From the NCBI GenBank assembly GCA_041504365.1, contig CP167917.1, forward strand, positions 3,348,001 to 3,412,000: 64,000 bases of DNA, given 5' to 3'. Under the pieces are notes generated by a model. It ran no database searches. It saw only the letters and a list, made by a program, of their open reading frames with translations, and was not told the DNA's origin. Numbering within the stretch: the stretch's first letter is position 1; each line of letters begins with the position of its first letter. The stretch is from Dryocola sp. LX212. Its GTDB lineage: Bacteria > Pseudomonadota > Gammaproteobacteria > Enterobacterales > Enterobacteriaceae. A program made the position numbers and the translations under genes. This document shows positions 1-9,882 of this stretch, piece after piece.

Positions 1-170
1 CAGAACTCTTCGCGGTTGGTCATCTCCATGCCGGTATTGAACCCGCCCCAGAAAATAATCCCGGCGGCGAAGCCAATCAGCAGCAGCGTGCCCAGCGCCA
101 GGCGGCTCGGGCGACGCCACCACTGCCAGATGCGGCGCAGCATGCCCGGCTTACGGTTTGCTTTATCCAT
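1..170 (-). CDS. napC: NapC, membrane tetraheme c-type cytochrome (5' part only, cut by window edge)
   Basis: The family passes electrons from menaquinol/ubiquinol in the inner membrane to periplasmic NapB and NapA. Only the first 56 codons are present. They encode a basic cytoplasmic tip (MDKANRKPGMLRRIW), then one hydrophobic anchor (about residues 24-42, LALGTLLLIGFAAGIIF), then GGFNTGMEMTNREEF, which is typical of the NapC/NirT family N-terminus. The heme-binding CxxCH motifs lie beyond the edge. The ATG is eight bases after the napB stop, so it is the last visible gene of the leftward napFDABC operon. Family assignment is firm from the N-terminus and context; integrity of the rest cannot be judged. 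Confidence 0.9.
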   Translation of the reverse strand, partial: MDKANRKPGMLRRIWQWWRRPSRLALGTLLLIGFAAGIIFWGGFNTGMEMTNREEF

Positions 171-178
171 ATCGGCCT

Positions 179-616
179 CTAGTTCCCAAAGCCTTTAGAC
201 GGCGTGAAGGTGTTTTCCACAATCGGCGCGGCGTCGGTCTGTGGCACGTGACACTGCAGACAGAAATAGCGGCGCGGGGCCACGTCGGCGAGCACTTTGC
301 CATCGCTGTCCATAAAGTGCGTTGGGCTAACGCGAGGCGCGCCGGTAGTGCGATAACTTTGCACCCCGTGGCACGCCAGGCAGCGGTTGGTGTTTTTGCT
401 GACCTGGTAGCCTTCTACGCTGTGCGGGATCATCGGCGGCTGGTTCACATAGTTCAGCGCCATGCGGCCCTGCTGTTTAGGCATATGTACCGTGCCGAGC
501 TTGGTGCCGGAGACCTCCGGCGACTGGCTGAGATCCACGCCGTTGGTCGCCCACAGCGCCCCGCTCACCAGCAGGGTAAGCGCCGCCATCCACTGGAATA
601 ACCTTTTGTTTTTCAT
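179..616 (-). CDS. napB: NapB, periplasmic diheme cytochrome c subunit of nitrate reductase
   Basis: Small subunit of the periplasmic nitrate reductase, which relays electrons from NapC to NapA. The 145-residue product has an N-terminal signal peptide (KNKRLFQWMAALTLLVSGALWA) and exactly two heme c motifs, CLACH and CLQCH, matching the diheme NapB family. Maturation needs the cytochrome c (Ccm) system, which is not in this window. It lies directly after napA with a nine-base gap. In E. coli napG and napH sit between napA and napB; here they are missing, so this is a napFDABC-type operon. Confidence 0.96.
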   Translation of the reverse strand: MKNKRLFQWMAALTLLVSGALWATNGVDLSQSPEVSGTKLGTVHMPKQQGRMALNYVNQPPMIPHSVEGYQVSKNTNRCLACHGVQSYRTTGAPRVSPTHFMDSDGKVLADVAPRRYFCLQCHVPQTDAAPIVENTFTPSKGFGN

Positions 617-625
617 GATGTCCCC

Positions 626-3112
626 TTAGACCTTCGCCAGCTTCACGGCGCACTTCTTGAAATCCGTCTCTTTGGAGAGCGGGTCGGTGGCGTCGAGCGT
701 CAGATTGTTGACCAGCTGCGCCGCATCGAAGAACGGCATGTAGACCAGCCCCTGCGGCGGACGGTTGCGCCCGCGCGTTTCAACGATGGAGATAATCTCG
801 CCGCGGCGGGACATCACCTTCACTTTGTCGCCGCGGCGCAGATCGCGGGATTTCGCATCCAGCGGGTGGATGAACAGCACGGCTTCAGGGAAGGCGCGAT
901 GCAGCTCAGGCACGCGACGCGTCATGGTGCCGGTATGCCAGTGTTCCAGAACGCGGCCGGTTGACAGCCACAGGTCATACTCCTGATCCGGCGACTCCGC
1001 CGCTGGCTCAAACGGCAGCGCAAAGATCACCGCCTTGCCGTCCGGCTTGCCGTAAAACTTAAAGCCCTCGCCCGCCTTCACGTAAGGATCGTGGCCTTCG
1101 CTGTAGCGCCACAGCGTCTCTTTGCCGTTCACCACCGGCCAGCGCAGGCCGCGCGCTTTGTGGTAATCGTCGAACGGAGCCAGGTCGTGCCCGTGGCCGC
1201 GACCAAAGGAAGCGTACTCCTCGAACAGCCCTTTTTGCAGATAGAAGCCCAGCTCGCGGGATTCATCGTTAAGCTGATCTTTAGCCAGCTCGCTGACCGG
1301 GAATTTGCTGACGTTTTCGCTGGCAAACAGCACGTCGAACAGCGTCTTACCGCGATATTCCGGCTTCTGATCCACTAGCTCCGCAGGCCACACCTCTTCC
1401 ACTTTGAAACGCTTCGCAAACTCCACCAGCTGCCAGAGATCCGATTTCGCCTCGCCCGGTGCCTTAACCTGCTGACGCCAGAACTGGGTGCGACGTTCGG
1501 CGTTGCCGTAAGCGCCCTCTTTTTCCACCCACATTGCCGTTGGCAGAATGAGATCCGCCGACAGCGCGCTGATGGTGGGATAGGGATCGGAGACGATGAT
1601 GAAGTTACGCGGATCGCGCCAGCCCGGCATGCGCTCTTCGTTAATGTTCGGCCCGGCCTGCATGTTGTTGTTGCACATTACCCAGTAGACGTTGAGCTTG
1701 CCGTCTTTCAGCGCTCTGTCCTGGGCGACGGCGTGCAGGCCAACTTTGGCAGGAATCGTGCCCGCAGGCAGCTGCCAGGTGTTTTCCGCAATTGCCCGGT
1801 GCTTGTCGTTGGTCACGACCATATCCGCAGGCAGACGGTGTGAGAAAGTCCCGACTTCGCGAGCGGTGCCGCAGGCGGAAGGCTGGCCGGTTAACGAGAA
1901 CGGGCCGCAGCCGGGCTTTGAAATCTTGCCGGTTAACAGATGCAGGTTATAAACGAGGTTGTTCGCCCACACGCCGCGCGAGTGCTGGTTAAAGCCCATC
2001 GTCCAGTAGGAGACAACTTTCTTGTTCGGGTCGGCATAGAGCTTCGCCAGCGCTTCCAGCTGGTCGGTGGGTACACCGCTCATCTCTGAGGTTTTCTCCA
2101 GCGTGTACTCCGCAACAAATGCTTTGTACTCGTCGAAGGTCATCGGGTCGGATTTATCAGAACCTGGATTCTTCGCCGCCTTTTCCAGCGAGTGCGTAGG
2201 GCGCAGGCCATAGCCGATATCCGTTACGCCCCGGCGCAGGTTCACGTGCTGCTTAAAGAACGCCTCGTTCACCGCGTTGTTCTGAATAATGTAGTTGGCG
2301 ATGTAGTTGAGGATGACCAGATCGCTCTGCGGCGTGAACACCATGCCGTTATCCGCCAGCTCGAAGCTGCGGTGCTGGAAGGTGGAGAGCACGGCGACTT
2401 CAACATTGTCGCCGGAGAGGCGGCGGTTGGTAATGCGCGACCAGAGTACCGGGTGCATCTCCGCCATGTTGGAGCCCCACAGCACGAAGGCGTCCGCCTG
2501 CTCGATGTCGTCATAGCAGCCCATCGGCTCATCCATACCGAAGGTACGCATAAAACCCACTACCGCCGAGGCCATGCAATGACGCGCATTCGGGTCAATG
2601 TTATTGGTGCGGAACCCGGCTTTAAACAACTTCGCCGCCGCATAGCCTTCCCACACGGTCCACTGGCCGGAGCCGAACATGCCGACAGATTCTGGCCCTT
2701 TGGCTTTGAGGCTGGTTTTAAATTTTTCTTCCATGATGTCGAAGGCCTGCTCCCAGCTCACCGGTGCGAACTCGCCTTCTTTATCAAATCTGCCGTCTCT
2801 CATGCGCAGCAGCGGCTGGGTCAGACGATCTTTGCCGTACATTATTTTCGGCAGGAAGTAGCCTTTAACGCAGTTCAGGCCACGGTTAACCGGCGCTTCA
2901 GGGTCGCCCTGGCTTGCCACGATACGGCCATTCTGCGTGCCGACCAGCACGCCGCAGCCGGTGCCGCAGAAACGGCACGGAGCTTTATCCCATTTGATTG
3001 CTTCTTCTTTGCCGACTACCGCGCGGGCCACTGAGGGCACGCTGAGGCCTGCCGCCGCTGCGGCTGCCGCGACGGCGTTCGCCTTCATAAAACTACGACG
3101 ACTGAGTTTCAT
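626..3112 (-). CDS. napA: NapA, periplasmic nitrate reductase catalytic subunit
   Basis: Molybdoenzyme that reduces nitrate to nitrite in the periplasm. The 828-residue length is normal for the family. A twin-arginine signal (SRRSFMK at residues 4-10, then an Ala-rich hydrophobic stretch) indicates folded export by Tat. The [4Fe-4S] motif CRFCGTGC plus the later Cys of GLNCVKGYF lies at about residues 46-83. ARHCMAS, at about residue 180, carries the Cys expected to ligate molybdenum of the bis-MGD cofactor. The C-terminal region ([19 protein letters not shown]) is the usual pterin-binding domain. The start overlaps the napD stop by four bases, consistent with coupling to its chaperone NapD. 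Confidence 0.98.
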   Translation of the reverse strand: MKLSRRSFMKANAVAAAAAAAGLSVPSVARAVVGKEEAIKWDKAPCRFCGTGCGVLVGTQNGRIVASQGDPEAPVNRGLNCVKGYFLPKIMYGKDRLTQPLLRMRDGRFDKEGEFAPVSWEQAFDIMEEKFKTSLKAKGPESVGMFGSGQWTVWEGYAAAKLFKAGFRTNNIDPNARHCMASAVVGFMRTFGMDEPMGCYDDIEQADAFVLWGSNMAEMHPVLWSRITNRRLSGDNVEVAVLSTFQHRSFELADNGMVFTPQSDLVILNYIANYIIQNNAVNEAFFKQHVNLRRGVTDIGYGLRPTHSLEKAAKNPGSDKSDPMTFDEYKAFVAEYTLEKTSEMSGVPTDQLEALAKLYADPNKKVVSYWTMGFNQHSRGVWANNLVYNLHLLTGKISKPGCGPFSLTGQPSACGTAREVGTFSHRLPADMVVTNDKHRAIAENTWQLPAGTIPAKVGLHAVAQDRALKDGKLNVYWVMCNNNMQAGPNINEERMPGWRDPRNFIIVSDPYPTISALSADLILPTAMWVEKEGAYGNAERRTQFWRQQVKAPGEAKSDLWQLVEFAKRFKVEEVWPAELVDQKPEYRGKTLFDVLFASENVSKFPVSELAKDQLNDESRELGFYLQKGLFEEYASFGRGHGHDLAPFDDYHKARGLRWPVVNGKETLWRYSEGHDPYVKAGEGFKFYGKPDGKAVIFALPFEPAAESPDQEYDLWLSTGRVLEHWHTGTMTRRVPELHRAFPEAVLFIHPLDAKSRDLRRGDKVKVMSRRGEIISIVETRGRNRPPQGLVYMPFFDAAQLVNNLTLDATDPLSKETDFKKCAVKLAKV

Positions 3113-3372
3113 GGTGTTTCCTCACCTTGCTCATCCTGCTGGTGATAAACCAGCGACACCGCCAGCACGTTTGCAATGTTGCGTGCCGACTCAATTTGAC
3201 GAAGCAGCACGTCGCTTTGTGCCGCCTCCATGACAACCACCAGCTTGCCGTGTTCGGCATCGCTGACGGCGACTTCGCTACCGTCCAGTTCGCTCAGGGC
3301 GGCGCTGACGGTCGCGATATGCTGCGGGTGGGCCTGAACGACCAGGCCACAGACGTGCCAGCTAGTTTGCAT
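3109..3372 (-). CDS. napD: NapD, chaperone for NapA maturation and Tat export
   Basis: Cytoplasmic 87-residue protein. In the family NapD binds the NapA twin-arginine signal peptide and prevents export before cofactor insertion. The sequence [22 protein letters not shown] and the alternating alpha/beta pattern are typical of the ferredoxin-like NapD fold, and no signal or membrane segment is present. It overlaps the end of napF by 11 bases and the start of napA by four bases, so all three are translated from one message. Confidence 0.94.
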   Translation of the reverse strand: MQTSWHVCGLVVQAHPQHIATVSAALSELDGSEVAVSDAEHGKLVVVMEAAQSDVLLRQIESARNIANVLAVSLVYHQQDEQGEETP

Positions 3373-3853
3373 CGGCGTGCCTCATGGTTAGTGCGGATAC
3401 CGGGCATCCGGAAATACAGCCGCCGCAGGCGTTACAGGCCGAGCGGTTAAGCTGAGGCAGAGAGATCCCCTGCGAAGAAGGTATGAACGTGATGGCCTGC
3501 GTCTCACAGGCGTCCTGACAGCTGCGGCACTCCACCTGGCTGTAGGCCATGCAGGTATCGCCGATAAATAGAGTGTGTTCCCAGGGGGAAGATTCCCGCG
3601 CGCTGAAAAGCTGCTGCGGACAGGCCTCTGCGCAGGCGTAGCAGAAGGTGCATTCACCCAGGTTGAAATCCACTTCGGGATAGCCGCCCTGCCCGCGCCG
3701 TAAAATTCGGGTTTCGCAAACCGGCAGACAGTCGTTGCATCGAAGGCATTCGAGCAGGAAATGGTGTTCATCGCCGCTCCACGGAGGACGAAAAGCCGCC
3801 GCGCCACCGCGCCAGCTACCGGTTAATAATCCACGTCGGGAGAGTTCAGCCAT
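3362..3853 (-). CDS. napF: NapF, cytoplasmic iron-sulfur (ferredoxin-type) accessory protein
   Basis: First gene of the nap operon. In the family NapF is a cytoplasmic Fe-S protein that interacts with NapA and helps its maturation. The 163 residues contain four Cys-rich clusters: CLRCNDCLPVC, CTFCYACAEAC, CRSCQDAC and CNACGGCISGC, enough for three or four [4Fe-4S] centres. No signal peptide is seen; the N-terminus LSRRGLLTG resembles, but does not continue as, a Tat signal. A purine-rich AAGGACGG precedes the ATG. An FNR/NarP-type promoter region lies immediately upstream. Confidence 0.95.
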   Translation of the reverse strand: MAELSRRGLLTGSWRGGAAAFRPPWSGDEHHFLLECLRCNDCLPVCETRILRRGQGGYPEVDFNLGECTFCYACAEACPQQLFSARESSPWEHTLFIGDTCMAYSQVECRSCQDACETQAITFIPSSQGISLPQLNRSACNACGGCISGCPVSALTMRHADAN

Positions 3854-4241
3854 TTGCCCGTCCTTGCTTCAAAAACGCCGACTATCGACCTGCAGCCGGC
3901 AAAGACATCACTGTTATATCCGCAGTTTTCCACGGGTTTTTATATGAGTGGTACGTTATGTGACAAAGGGGGAGTAGCGGCATCCCCCTAAAGGGGTAAA
4001 TGCCGTTGTGGGATCAAAAAGGGGTACGGTTTGCAGGAAAGGAGAACACTTTAAGCAACAGCTGAAGGGACATAGATTCGGATACGGTTGTAAAACCAAT
4101 GAAACAGTTCCGATCGCCCGACGTTAACGGCAAAGTTTAGTTTTGGAACCCGTGCCGAAATAACGCCAACAAACGTTTGAGCCAGCCCGGGTTTCTGGTA
4201 CGTTTCGCCCACCAGTGATTTTCAGAGACTTTCGCCTTGTG
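3854..4241. other. Divergent napF-narQ intergenic region (388 bp)
   Basis: No gene is seen. The left half holds the napF promoter sites. The right half, toward narQ, contains a perfect 10-bp palindrome CAAACGTTTG at 4170-4179, which resembles LacI/PurR-family operator cores but lacks the full PurR flanks. I could not assign a clear sigma-70 promoter or a strong ribosome binding site for narQ. Confidence 0.6.
3946..4017 (-). promoter_or_regulatory. napF promoter with FNR-like and NarP/NarL sites
   Basis: Reading leftward, an FNR-like site TTGATCCCACAACG (4004-4017; good first half, poor second half) is followed by a 7-2-7 inverted heptamer pair TCCCCCT-AA-AGGGGTA (3983-3998), a near-perfect match to the NarL/NarP consensus TACYYMT. 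Their centres, 4010.5 and 3990.5, are 20 bp apart. This is the spacing I recall for E. coli napF (sites at about -64.5 and -44.5). A CATAAC -10-like hexamer at 3955-3960 fits a start near 3946-3948. Expected behaviour, by analogy, is anaerobic activation by FNR and nitrate/nitrite activation by NarP. Confidence 0.8.
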
Positions 4242-5936
4242 ATGCTGCAACGCTCGGTCCGGGCAAGCCTTGCCCGCGCCTTTTTCTATATTGTCCTGCT
4301 CTCCATGCTCTCCACGGGCGTTGCGCTGATCACGCTTGCCAGCAGCCTGCGCGATGCCGAAGCGGTGAACGTTGCCGGGTCGCTGCGGATGCAGAGCTAT
4401 CGCCTGGGGTACGATTTACAGGGCAGCGGCAGCCGCATTCAGGAACATCTGGCGATGTATAACCGGACATTAGGCTCGCAGGCGCTTATCAACCCTGGCC
4501 GCCTGTGGATCCCACAGGAGGTTCTCGAACGCTACAACGCCCTTAACGATACCTGGGCCCATATGGAGCGGCATATCCGCCAGGGCGATAAAGCCTGGTA
4601 TGACGCCAATATCACGGCCTACGTGGAGCAAATTGATGAGTATGTGCTGGCCCTTCAGCACTACGCAGAGCGCAAAATGATGCAGGTGGTCACCACTTCC
4701 GTTGTGGGCTTTATCGCTATCTTCACGCTGGTCTTTTTTACCCTCCGCCGCTTCCGCCATCAGGTCGTGGCCCCGCTCAATAAGCTGATGCTTGCCAGCG
4801 AATCAATCGAACGGGGGGAATTTAGCTTCCAGCCGCTGGATACCGCTCTGCCTAACGAGATCGGTCTGCTGGCGCACAGCTTCACGCGTATGGCGGATGA
4901 GCTGCAGCGGCTTTATCGCTCGCTGGAAGAAAAGGTCGAACAAAAAACGCTGAGCCTGCAGGAGGCGAATCGGACTCTTGAAGTGCTTTACTCCTGCTCC
5001 CAGGCGCTGAACGTCAGCACCATCGACCAGCACTGCTTTACGCAAATTTTGCAGCTGGTGCGCCAGAAAGAGCAGGTGGGCTATCTGGAACTGCAGGTTG
5101 GCGAGAACTGGCTGCTGCGAGAGGGGACGCAGCGCAGCGACGTGCTGTGGCAGTCGGTGCCGGTCATGCAGCAGGATCATGAGCTGGGGCAGCTGCGCTG
5201 GCAGGCTACCGCGGGCATGCCGCCCCTGGCGCTGATGCAAAGCGTGGCGAATATGCTCGGGCGCGGGCTTTACTTCAACCAGGCACAGAAACACTATCAG
5301 CAGCTGCTGCTGATGCAGGAGCGCGCGACAATTGCCCGCGAGCTGCACGACTCCCTGGCCCAGGTGCTCTCCTATTTGCGCATCCAGTTGACGCTGCTCA
5401 AACGCTCGGTGCCGGAAGAGAATCACAATGCCCGGCGCATCATCGATGATTTTTCGCAGGCGCTGAATGACGCCTACCGACAGCTTCGCGAGCTGCTGAC
5501 CACGTTCCGCCTGACGCTGCAACAGGCAGACCTGCCCGCCGCGCTCAGGGAGATGATTGCCCCGCTCCGCCAGCAAACGGATGCCGCTATCCATCTGGAC
5601 TGCACCATGCCGACCCAGGCGCTGGACGCCCAGCAGCAGGTGCATCTGCTGCAAATTATTCGTGAGGCCGTGCTCAACGCGATTAAACACGCCGGTGCGC
5701 AGGACATTTCCATAACCTGCGCGACCTCCCCTGAAGGCGAGCACAGGGCATCTATTCTTGATAACGGCAGCGGTATCGCCAGCCTGAAGGAGCCGGAAGG
5801 CCATTATGGTTTGAATATTATGCATGAACGTGCGGCCCGGCTGGGCGGCACGCTGACAATTTCCCGCCCCGCCGAGGGCGGGACGCTGATCTCGATAACG
5901 TTTCGTTCATCGACTTCAGACAATAACGATAATTAA
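4242..5936 (+). CDS. narQ: NarQ, nitrate/nitrite sensor histidine kinase
   Basis: Inner-membrane sensor that phosphorylates NarP in response to periplasmic nitrate or nitrite. The first membrane segment is at about residues 8-33, and the ligand-binding P-box AGSLRMQSYRLGYDLQ follows at once. The second segment (VVGFIAIFTLVFFTLRR) leads into a HAMP domain, a Cys-containing central module, and an HPK7-type kinase core with ERATIARELHDSLAQ carrying the phospho-His. ATP-binding motifs are EAVLNAIKHA, DNGSG and GHYGLNIM. The frame is open from a GTG at 4215, but the ATG at 4242 aligns with the E. coli N-terminus and gives 564 residues. narP follows after 15 bases, so sensor and regulator form an operon here; in E. 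coli they are unlinked. Confidence 0.95.
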   Translation: MLQRSVRASLARAFFYIVLLSMLSTGVALITLASSLRDAEAVNVAGSLRMQSYRLGYDLQGSGSRIQEHLAMYNRTLGSQALINPGRLWIPQEVLERYNALNDTWAHMERHIRQGDKAWYDANITAYVEQIDEYVLALQHYAERKMMQVVTTSVVGFIAIFTLVFFTLRRFRHQVVAPLNKLMLASESIERGEFSFQPLDTALPNEIGLLAHSFTRMADELQRLYRSLEEKVEQKTLSLQEANRTLEVLYSCSQALNVSTIDQHCFTQILQLVRQKEQVGYLELQVGENWLLREGTQRSDVLWQSVPVMQQDHELGQLRWQATAGMPPLALMQSVANMLGRGLYFNQAQKHYQQLLLMQERATIARELHDSLAQVLSYLRIQLTLLKRSVPEENHNARRIIDDFSQALNDAYRQLRELLTTFRLTLQQADLPAALREMIAPLRQQTDAAIHLDCTMPTQALDAQQQVHLLQIIREAVLNAIKHAGAQDISITCATSPEGEHRASILDNGSGIASLKEPEGHYGLNIMHERAARLGGTLTISRPAEGGTLISITFRSSTSDNNDN

Positions 5937-5951
5937 AACGCAGGAGCAGCA

Positions 5952-6596
5952 ATGAGTGAGCAACATGTCTGTGAGGTACTGGTTGTTGATGACCATCCGC
6001 TGATGCGGCGGGGTATCCGCCAGCTGCTGGAAATGGACGACAGTTTTAAGGTAGTGGCCGAAGCCAGCAGCGGCACGGAGGCAATAAGCCTTGCGAATCG
6101 CCTCAGCCCTGATTTGATTCTGCTGGATCTTAATATGAAAGGCCTGAGCGGCCTGGATACGCTGAACGCTCTGCGGCGGGAAGGGATCAACGCGCGCATT
6201 ATCGTACTGACCGTATCCGACTCGAAAAGCGACATCTTCACGCTGATTGATGCCGGTGCCGACGGCTACCTGCTCAAGGACAGCGATCCGGAAGTGTTAC
6301 TGGATGATATCCGGCGTGGAGCAAAGGGCGGCGAAGCGTTCAGCGCTCAGGTGGCAGAGTATCTGCATAATCGCGGGACGGAAAAACGCGGTAGCGATCC
6401 CTTTGCTGCGTTGACGGAGCGGGAGCTGGATGTACTGCAGGAAGTGGCCCGCGGCCTGTCTAACAAGCAGATAGCAGCAGGGCTGCATATCTCCGAAGAG
6501 ACGGTCAAAGTGCATATCCGCAACTTACTGCGCAAGCTTCAGGTGCGTTCACGCGTGGCGGCTACCGTGCTGTATTTCGAAAGCCGCGGGGTTTAA
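5952..6596 (+). CDS. narP: NarP, nitrate/nitrite response regulator
   Basis: LuxR/FixJ-type response regulator of 214 residues. The receiver domain has acidic residues D13-D14 (VVDDHPLMRRG) and phospho-acceptor D59 (LILLDLNMKG). The C-terminal helix-turn-helix (LTERELDVLQEVARGLSNKQIA...SEETVKVHIRNLLRKL) is the DNA-binding part. The sequence is nearer to E. coli NarP than NarL (for example LNMKGLSGLDTLNALRR and DAGADGYLLKDSDPEVLL). AGGAGCAGCA before the ATG is a good ribosome binding site. It probably activates the divergent nap operon through the 3983-3998 site. Confidence 0.95.
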   Translation: MSEQHVCEVLVVDDHPLMRRGIRQLLEMDDSFKVVAEASSGTEAISLANRLSPDLILLDLNMKGLSGLDTLNALRREGINARIIVLTVSDSKSDIFTLIDAGADGYLLKDSDPEVLLDDIRRGAKGGEAFSAQVAEYLHNRGTEKRGSDPFAALTERELDVLQEVARGLSNKQIAAGLHISEETVKVHIRNLLRKLQVRSRVAATVLYFESRGV

Positions 6597-6656
6597 CCCG
6601 TTGAATCCCCGGCGCGATGGGCTGTGTCAGGCTAAGATCATTTACATTATCTCCTC

Positions 6657-6674
6657 ATTTTCTCCACGTTTGGG
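6657..6674 (+). promoter_or_regulatory. Candidate BaeR box upstream of acrD
   Basis: The 18 bases from 6657 to 6674 match 14 positions of the published BaeR consensus TTTTTCTCCATDATTGGC. The site lies about 70 bases before the acrD start. In E. coli and Salmonella the BaeSR envelope-stress system activates acrD, so location and sequence agree. Promoter hexamers were not assigned with confidence. Confidence 0.6.
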
Positions 6675-6745
6675 CAGGCGGATAGGGCTAAAGTGTCAAC
6701 TGCCCCCCTAACGACAGTCTGAAGTGCTTACGAGGTCCTGACCAG

Positions 6746-9700
6746 ATGGCGAATTTCTTTATCAATCGCCCCATTTTTGCCTGGGTGCTGGCCATTATTT
6801 TATGCCTCACCGGTACGCTTGCTATCTTTTCGCTCCCCGTTGAGCAATACCCGGACCTCGCGCCGCCTAACGTGCGCATAACGGCTAATTACCCAGGGGC
6901 TTCCGCCCAGACGCTGGAAAACACCGTCACCCAGGTTATCGAACAGAACATGACCGGCCTGGACAACATGATGTATATGTCGTCCCAGAGCAGCAGCACC
7001 GGCCAGGCCACCATTACGCTCAGCTTCAAGGCGGGCACCGACCCGGATGAAGCCGTACAGCAGGTGCAGAACCAGCTCCAGTCCGCGCTGCGTAAGCTGC
7101 CGCAGGACGTGCAGACCCAGGGCGTGACGGTGCGTAAGACCGGCGACAGCAATATCCTGATGATCGCCTTCGTCTCTACCGACGGCAGCATGGACAAGCA
7201 GGATATCGCCGACTACGTGGCGAGTAATATCCAGGATCCCATCAGCCGTATTAACGGGGTCGGGGACGTAGACGCCTACGGTTCACAGTACTCCATGCGC
7301 ATCTGGCTCGATCCGACCAAACTGACCAGCTACCAGATGACGACCCAGGACGTGGTCAACGCCATCAGCTCCCAGAACGCGCAGATTGCCGTTGGTCAGC
7401 TGGGCGGCACGCCGTCGGTTGATATGCAGGCGCTGAACGCGACCGTTAACTCGCAGTCCTTACTGCAAACGCCACAGCAATTCAAAGACATTACCCTGCG
7501 CGTAAATCAGGACGGTTCGCTTGTTACCCTGGGCGACGTGGCGACGGTTGAGCTGGGTGCAGAAAAATATGACTATCTGAGTCGCTATAACGGCCAGGCC
7601 GCATCCGGGCTGGGCATTAAGCTTGCCTCCGGTGCCAACGAAATGGAAACGGACAGGCTCGCTCGCGCCAAAATCGAAGAGCTTTCGCAGTACTTCCCCC
7701 ACGGGCTGGAAGCAAAAATTGCCTATGAAACTACGCCGTTCGTTAAGGCTTCCATCAAAGACGTTGTGAAGACCCTGCTGGAAGCTATCCTGCTGGTGTT
7801 CTTCGTCATGTATCTTTTCTTGCAGAACTTCAGGGCCACGCTGATTCCGACCATCGCCGTCCCGGTGGTACTGCTGGGAACTTACGCCGTGCTCTACTCG
7901 TTCGGCTACAGCATCAACACCCTGACAATGTTCGCCATGGTGCTGGCCATCGGCCTGCTGGTCGACGACGCCATCGTGGTGGTGGAAAACGTAGAGCGCA
8001 TCATGAGCGAAGAAGGGCTGTCGCCCCGGGAAGCAACACGTAAGTCGATGGGCCAGATCCAGGGCGCGCTGGTGGGGATTGCGATGGTGCTTTCCGCTGT
8101 ATTCGTGCCGATGGCCTTCTTTGGCGGCACCACCGGGGCTATCTACCGGCAGTTCTCTATTACGATTGTGTCGGCAATGGTGCTGTCGGTATTGGTTGCG
8201 TTAATTCTTACGCCAGCCCTCTGCGCCACCATCCTTAAACCGCTACGCAAGGGCCAACACCACGGCCAGAAAGGTTTCTTCGGCTGGTTTAACAGGATGT
8301 TCAACCGTAACGCCCTGCGCTATGAAAGCAGCGTGGGTAAAATTCTGAACCACAGCGCCCGCTGGATGCTGATTTATGTGGTGCTGCTGGGCGGCATGGT
8401 CTTCTTATTCCTGCGTCTGCCAACGTCATTCTTGCCGCTGGAAGACCGCGGCGTATTCACCACTTCGGTCCAGCTGCCGAGTGGCTCTACCCAGCAGCAG
8501 ACGGCAAAAGTCGTGGCGAAGATCGAGCAGTACTATCTCACTCAGGAGAAAAATAACGTGCTGTCCGTGTTTTCGACCATCGGCGCAGGCCCCGGCGGGA
8601 ACGGCCAGAACGTGGCGCGTATGTTTGTGCGCCTGAAAGACTGGGACGATCGCGACCCGGATAACGGCAGTTCCTTCGCCATTATCGAGCGGGCCACCAA
8701 AGCCTTTCATAAAATCAAAGAAGCACGAGTGATTGCCAGCAGCCCTCCGGCTATCAGCGGGCTGGGCAACGCCGCGGGCTTCGATATGGAGCTGCAGGAC
8801 CACGGCGGCGCCGGGCACCACGCGCTGATGGCCGCTCGCGACCAGCTGCTGAACATGGCCGGCGACGAGAAATTACTGACCCGCGTACGTCACAACGGGC
8901 TGGACGACAGCCCACAGATGCAGATAGATATCGATCAGCGTAAGGCCCAGGCGCTGGGCGTTTCCATCGACGACATCAACAACACGCTGCAAACGGCCTG
9001 GGGGTCGAGCTATGTTAACGACTTTATGGATCGCGGCCGCGTGAAGAAGGTCTACGTGCAGGCCGCCGCCAAATTCCGCATGCTCCCCGATGACATTAAC
9101 CAGTGGTACGTACGCAATAAAGACGGCGGTATGGTGCCCTTCTCCGCCTTTGCCAGCATGCACTGGGAAACGGGGTCACCGCGGCTGGAGCGCTATAACG
9201 GCTATTCTGCGCTTGAGATCGTCGGGGAATCTGCGCCGGGCGTCAGCACCGGTACGGCGATGGATATCATGGAACAGCTGGTGAAAAAACTGCCTAACGG
9301 CTTTGGCCTGGAGTGGACGGGAATGTCGTATCAGGAACGCCTGTCCGGCGCTCAGGCTCCTGCTCTGTATGCGATTTCTCTGCTGGTGGTCTTCCTGTGC
9401 CTGGCCGCGCTCTATGAGAGCTGGTCGGTGCCGTTCTCGGTCATGCTGGTGGTACCGCTGGGTGTTATCGGGGCGCTGCTCGCCACCTGGATGCGGGGGC
9501 TGGAAAACGACGTTTATTTCCAGGTGGGTCTGCTGACGGTCATCGGGCTTTCGGCCAAGAACGCCATCCTGATCGTCGAGTTTGCCAACGACCTGAATGC
9601 GCAGGGCCGCGAACTGGTCTCCGCCACGCTTGACGCCTGCCGCCAGCGGTTGCGTCCGATCCTGATGACCTCGCTGGCCTTTATCTTCGGCGTACTGCCA

Positions 9701-9862
9701 ATGGCGACCAGCAGCGGTGCGGGCTCCGGCAGCCAGCACGCCGTCGGGACGGGCGTGATGGGCGGCATGATTTCCGCGACCGTGCTGGCTATTTTCTTTG
9801 TGCCGCTGTTCTTTGTGCTGGTACGTCGCCGCTTCCCGCTCAAAGAGCCGCACAACGATTAG
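6746..9862 (+). CDS. acrD: AcrD, RND-family aminoglycoside/multidrug efflux transporter
   Basis: Inner-membrane proton-driven pump of 1038 residues. In the family it exports aminoglycosides and other hydrophilic amphiphiles together with AcrA and TolC; no adaptor gene is nearby, as in E. coli. It starts with [18 protein letters not shown] (segment 1). The two large periplasmic loops and 12 membrane segments have normal spacing. Proton-relay residues are present: the Asp pair in [16 protein letters not shown] and the Lys in [14 protein letters not shown]. The pump sequence is closer to AcrD than to AcrB (for example [20 protein letters not shown]). It ends in a clear terminator. Confidence 0.95.
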   Translation: MANFFINRPIFAWVLAIILCLTGTLAIFSLPVEQYPDLAPPNVRITANYPGASAQTLENTVTQVIEQNMTGLDNMMYMSSQSSSTGQATITLSFKAGTDPDEAVQQVQNQLQSALRKLPQDVQTQGVTVRKTGDSNILMIAFVSTDGSMDKQDIADYVASNIQDPISRINGVGDVDAYGSQYSMRIWLDPTKLTSYQMTTQDVVNAISSQNAQIAVGQLGGTPSVDMQALNATVNSQSLLQTPQQFKDITLRVNQDGSLVTLGDVATVELGAEKYDYLSRYNGQAASGLGIKLASGANEMETDRLARAKIEELSQYFPHGLEAKIAYETTPFVKASIKDVVKTLLEAILLVFFVMYLFLQNFRATLIPTIAVPVVLLGTYAVLYSFGYSINTLTMFAMVLAIGLLVDDAIVVVENVERIMSEEGLSPREATRKSMGQIQGALVGIAMVLSAVFVPMAFFGGTTGAIYRQFSITIVSAMVLSVLVALILTPALCATILKPLRKGQHHGQKGFFGWFNRMFNRNALRYESSVGKILNHSARWMLIYVVLLGGMVFLFLRLPTSFLPLEDRGVFTTSVQLPSGSTQQQTAKVVAKIEQYYLTQEKNNVLSVFSTIGAGPGGNGQNVARMFVRLKDWDDRDPDNGSSFAIIERATKAFHKIKEARVIASSPPAISGLGNAAGFDMELQDHGGAGHHALMAARDQLLNMAGDEKLLTRVRHNGLDDSPQMQIDIDQRKAQALGVSIDDINNTLQTAWGSSYVNDFMDRGRVKKVYVQAAAKFRMLPDDINQWYVRNKDGGMVPFSAFASMHWETGSPRLERYNGYSALEIVGESAPGVSTGTAMDIMEQLVKKLPNGFGLEWTGMSYQERLSGAQAPALYAISLLVVFLCLAALYESWSVPFSVMLVVPLGVIGALLATWMRGLENDVYFQVGLLTVIGLSAKNAILIVEFANDLNAQGRELVSATLDACRQRLRPILMTSLAFIFGVLPMATSSGAGSGSQHAVGTGVMGGMISATVLAIFFVPLFFVLVRRRFPLKEPHND

Positions 9863-9882
9863 CCCGTAAATTGACAGCAACA

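Noticed and set aside
2192-3034. Rightward open frame of 280 codons opposite napA
   Set aside because: It is antisense to conserved napA motifs, and codon bias in GC-rich genes commonly opens such frames.
4803-5825. Long leftward open frame (340 codons) opposite narQ
   Set aside because: It is antisense to the conserved kinase domains of narQ, rich in His, Gln and Leu as expected for a shadow frame, and has no ribosome binding site.
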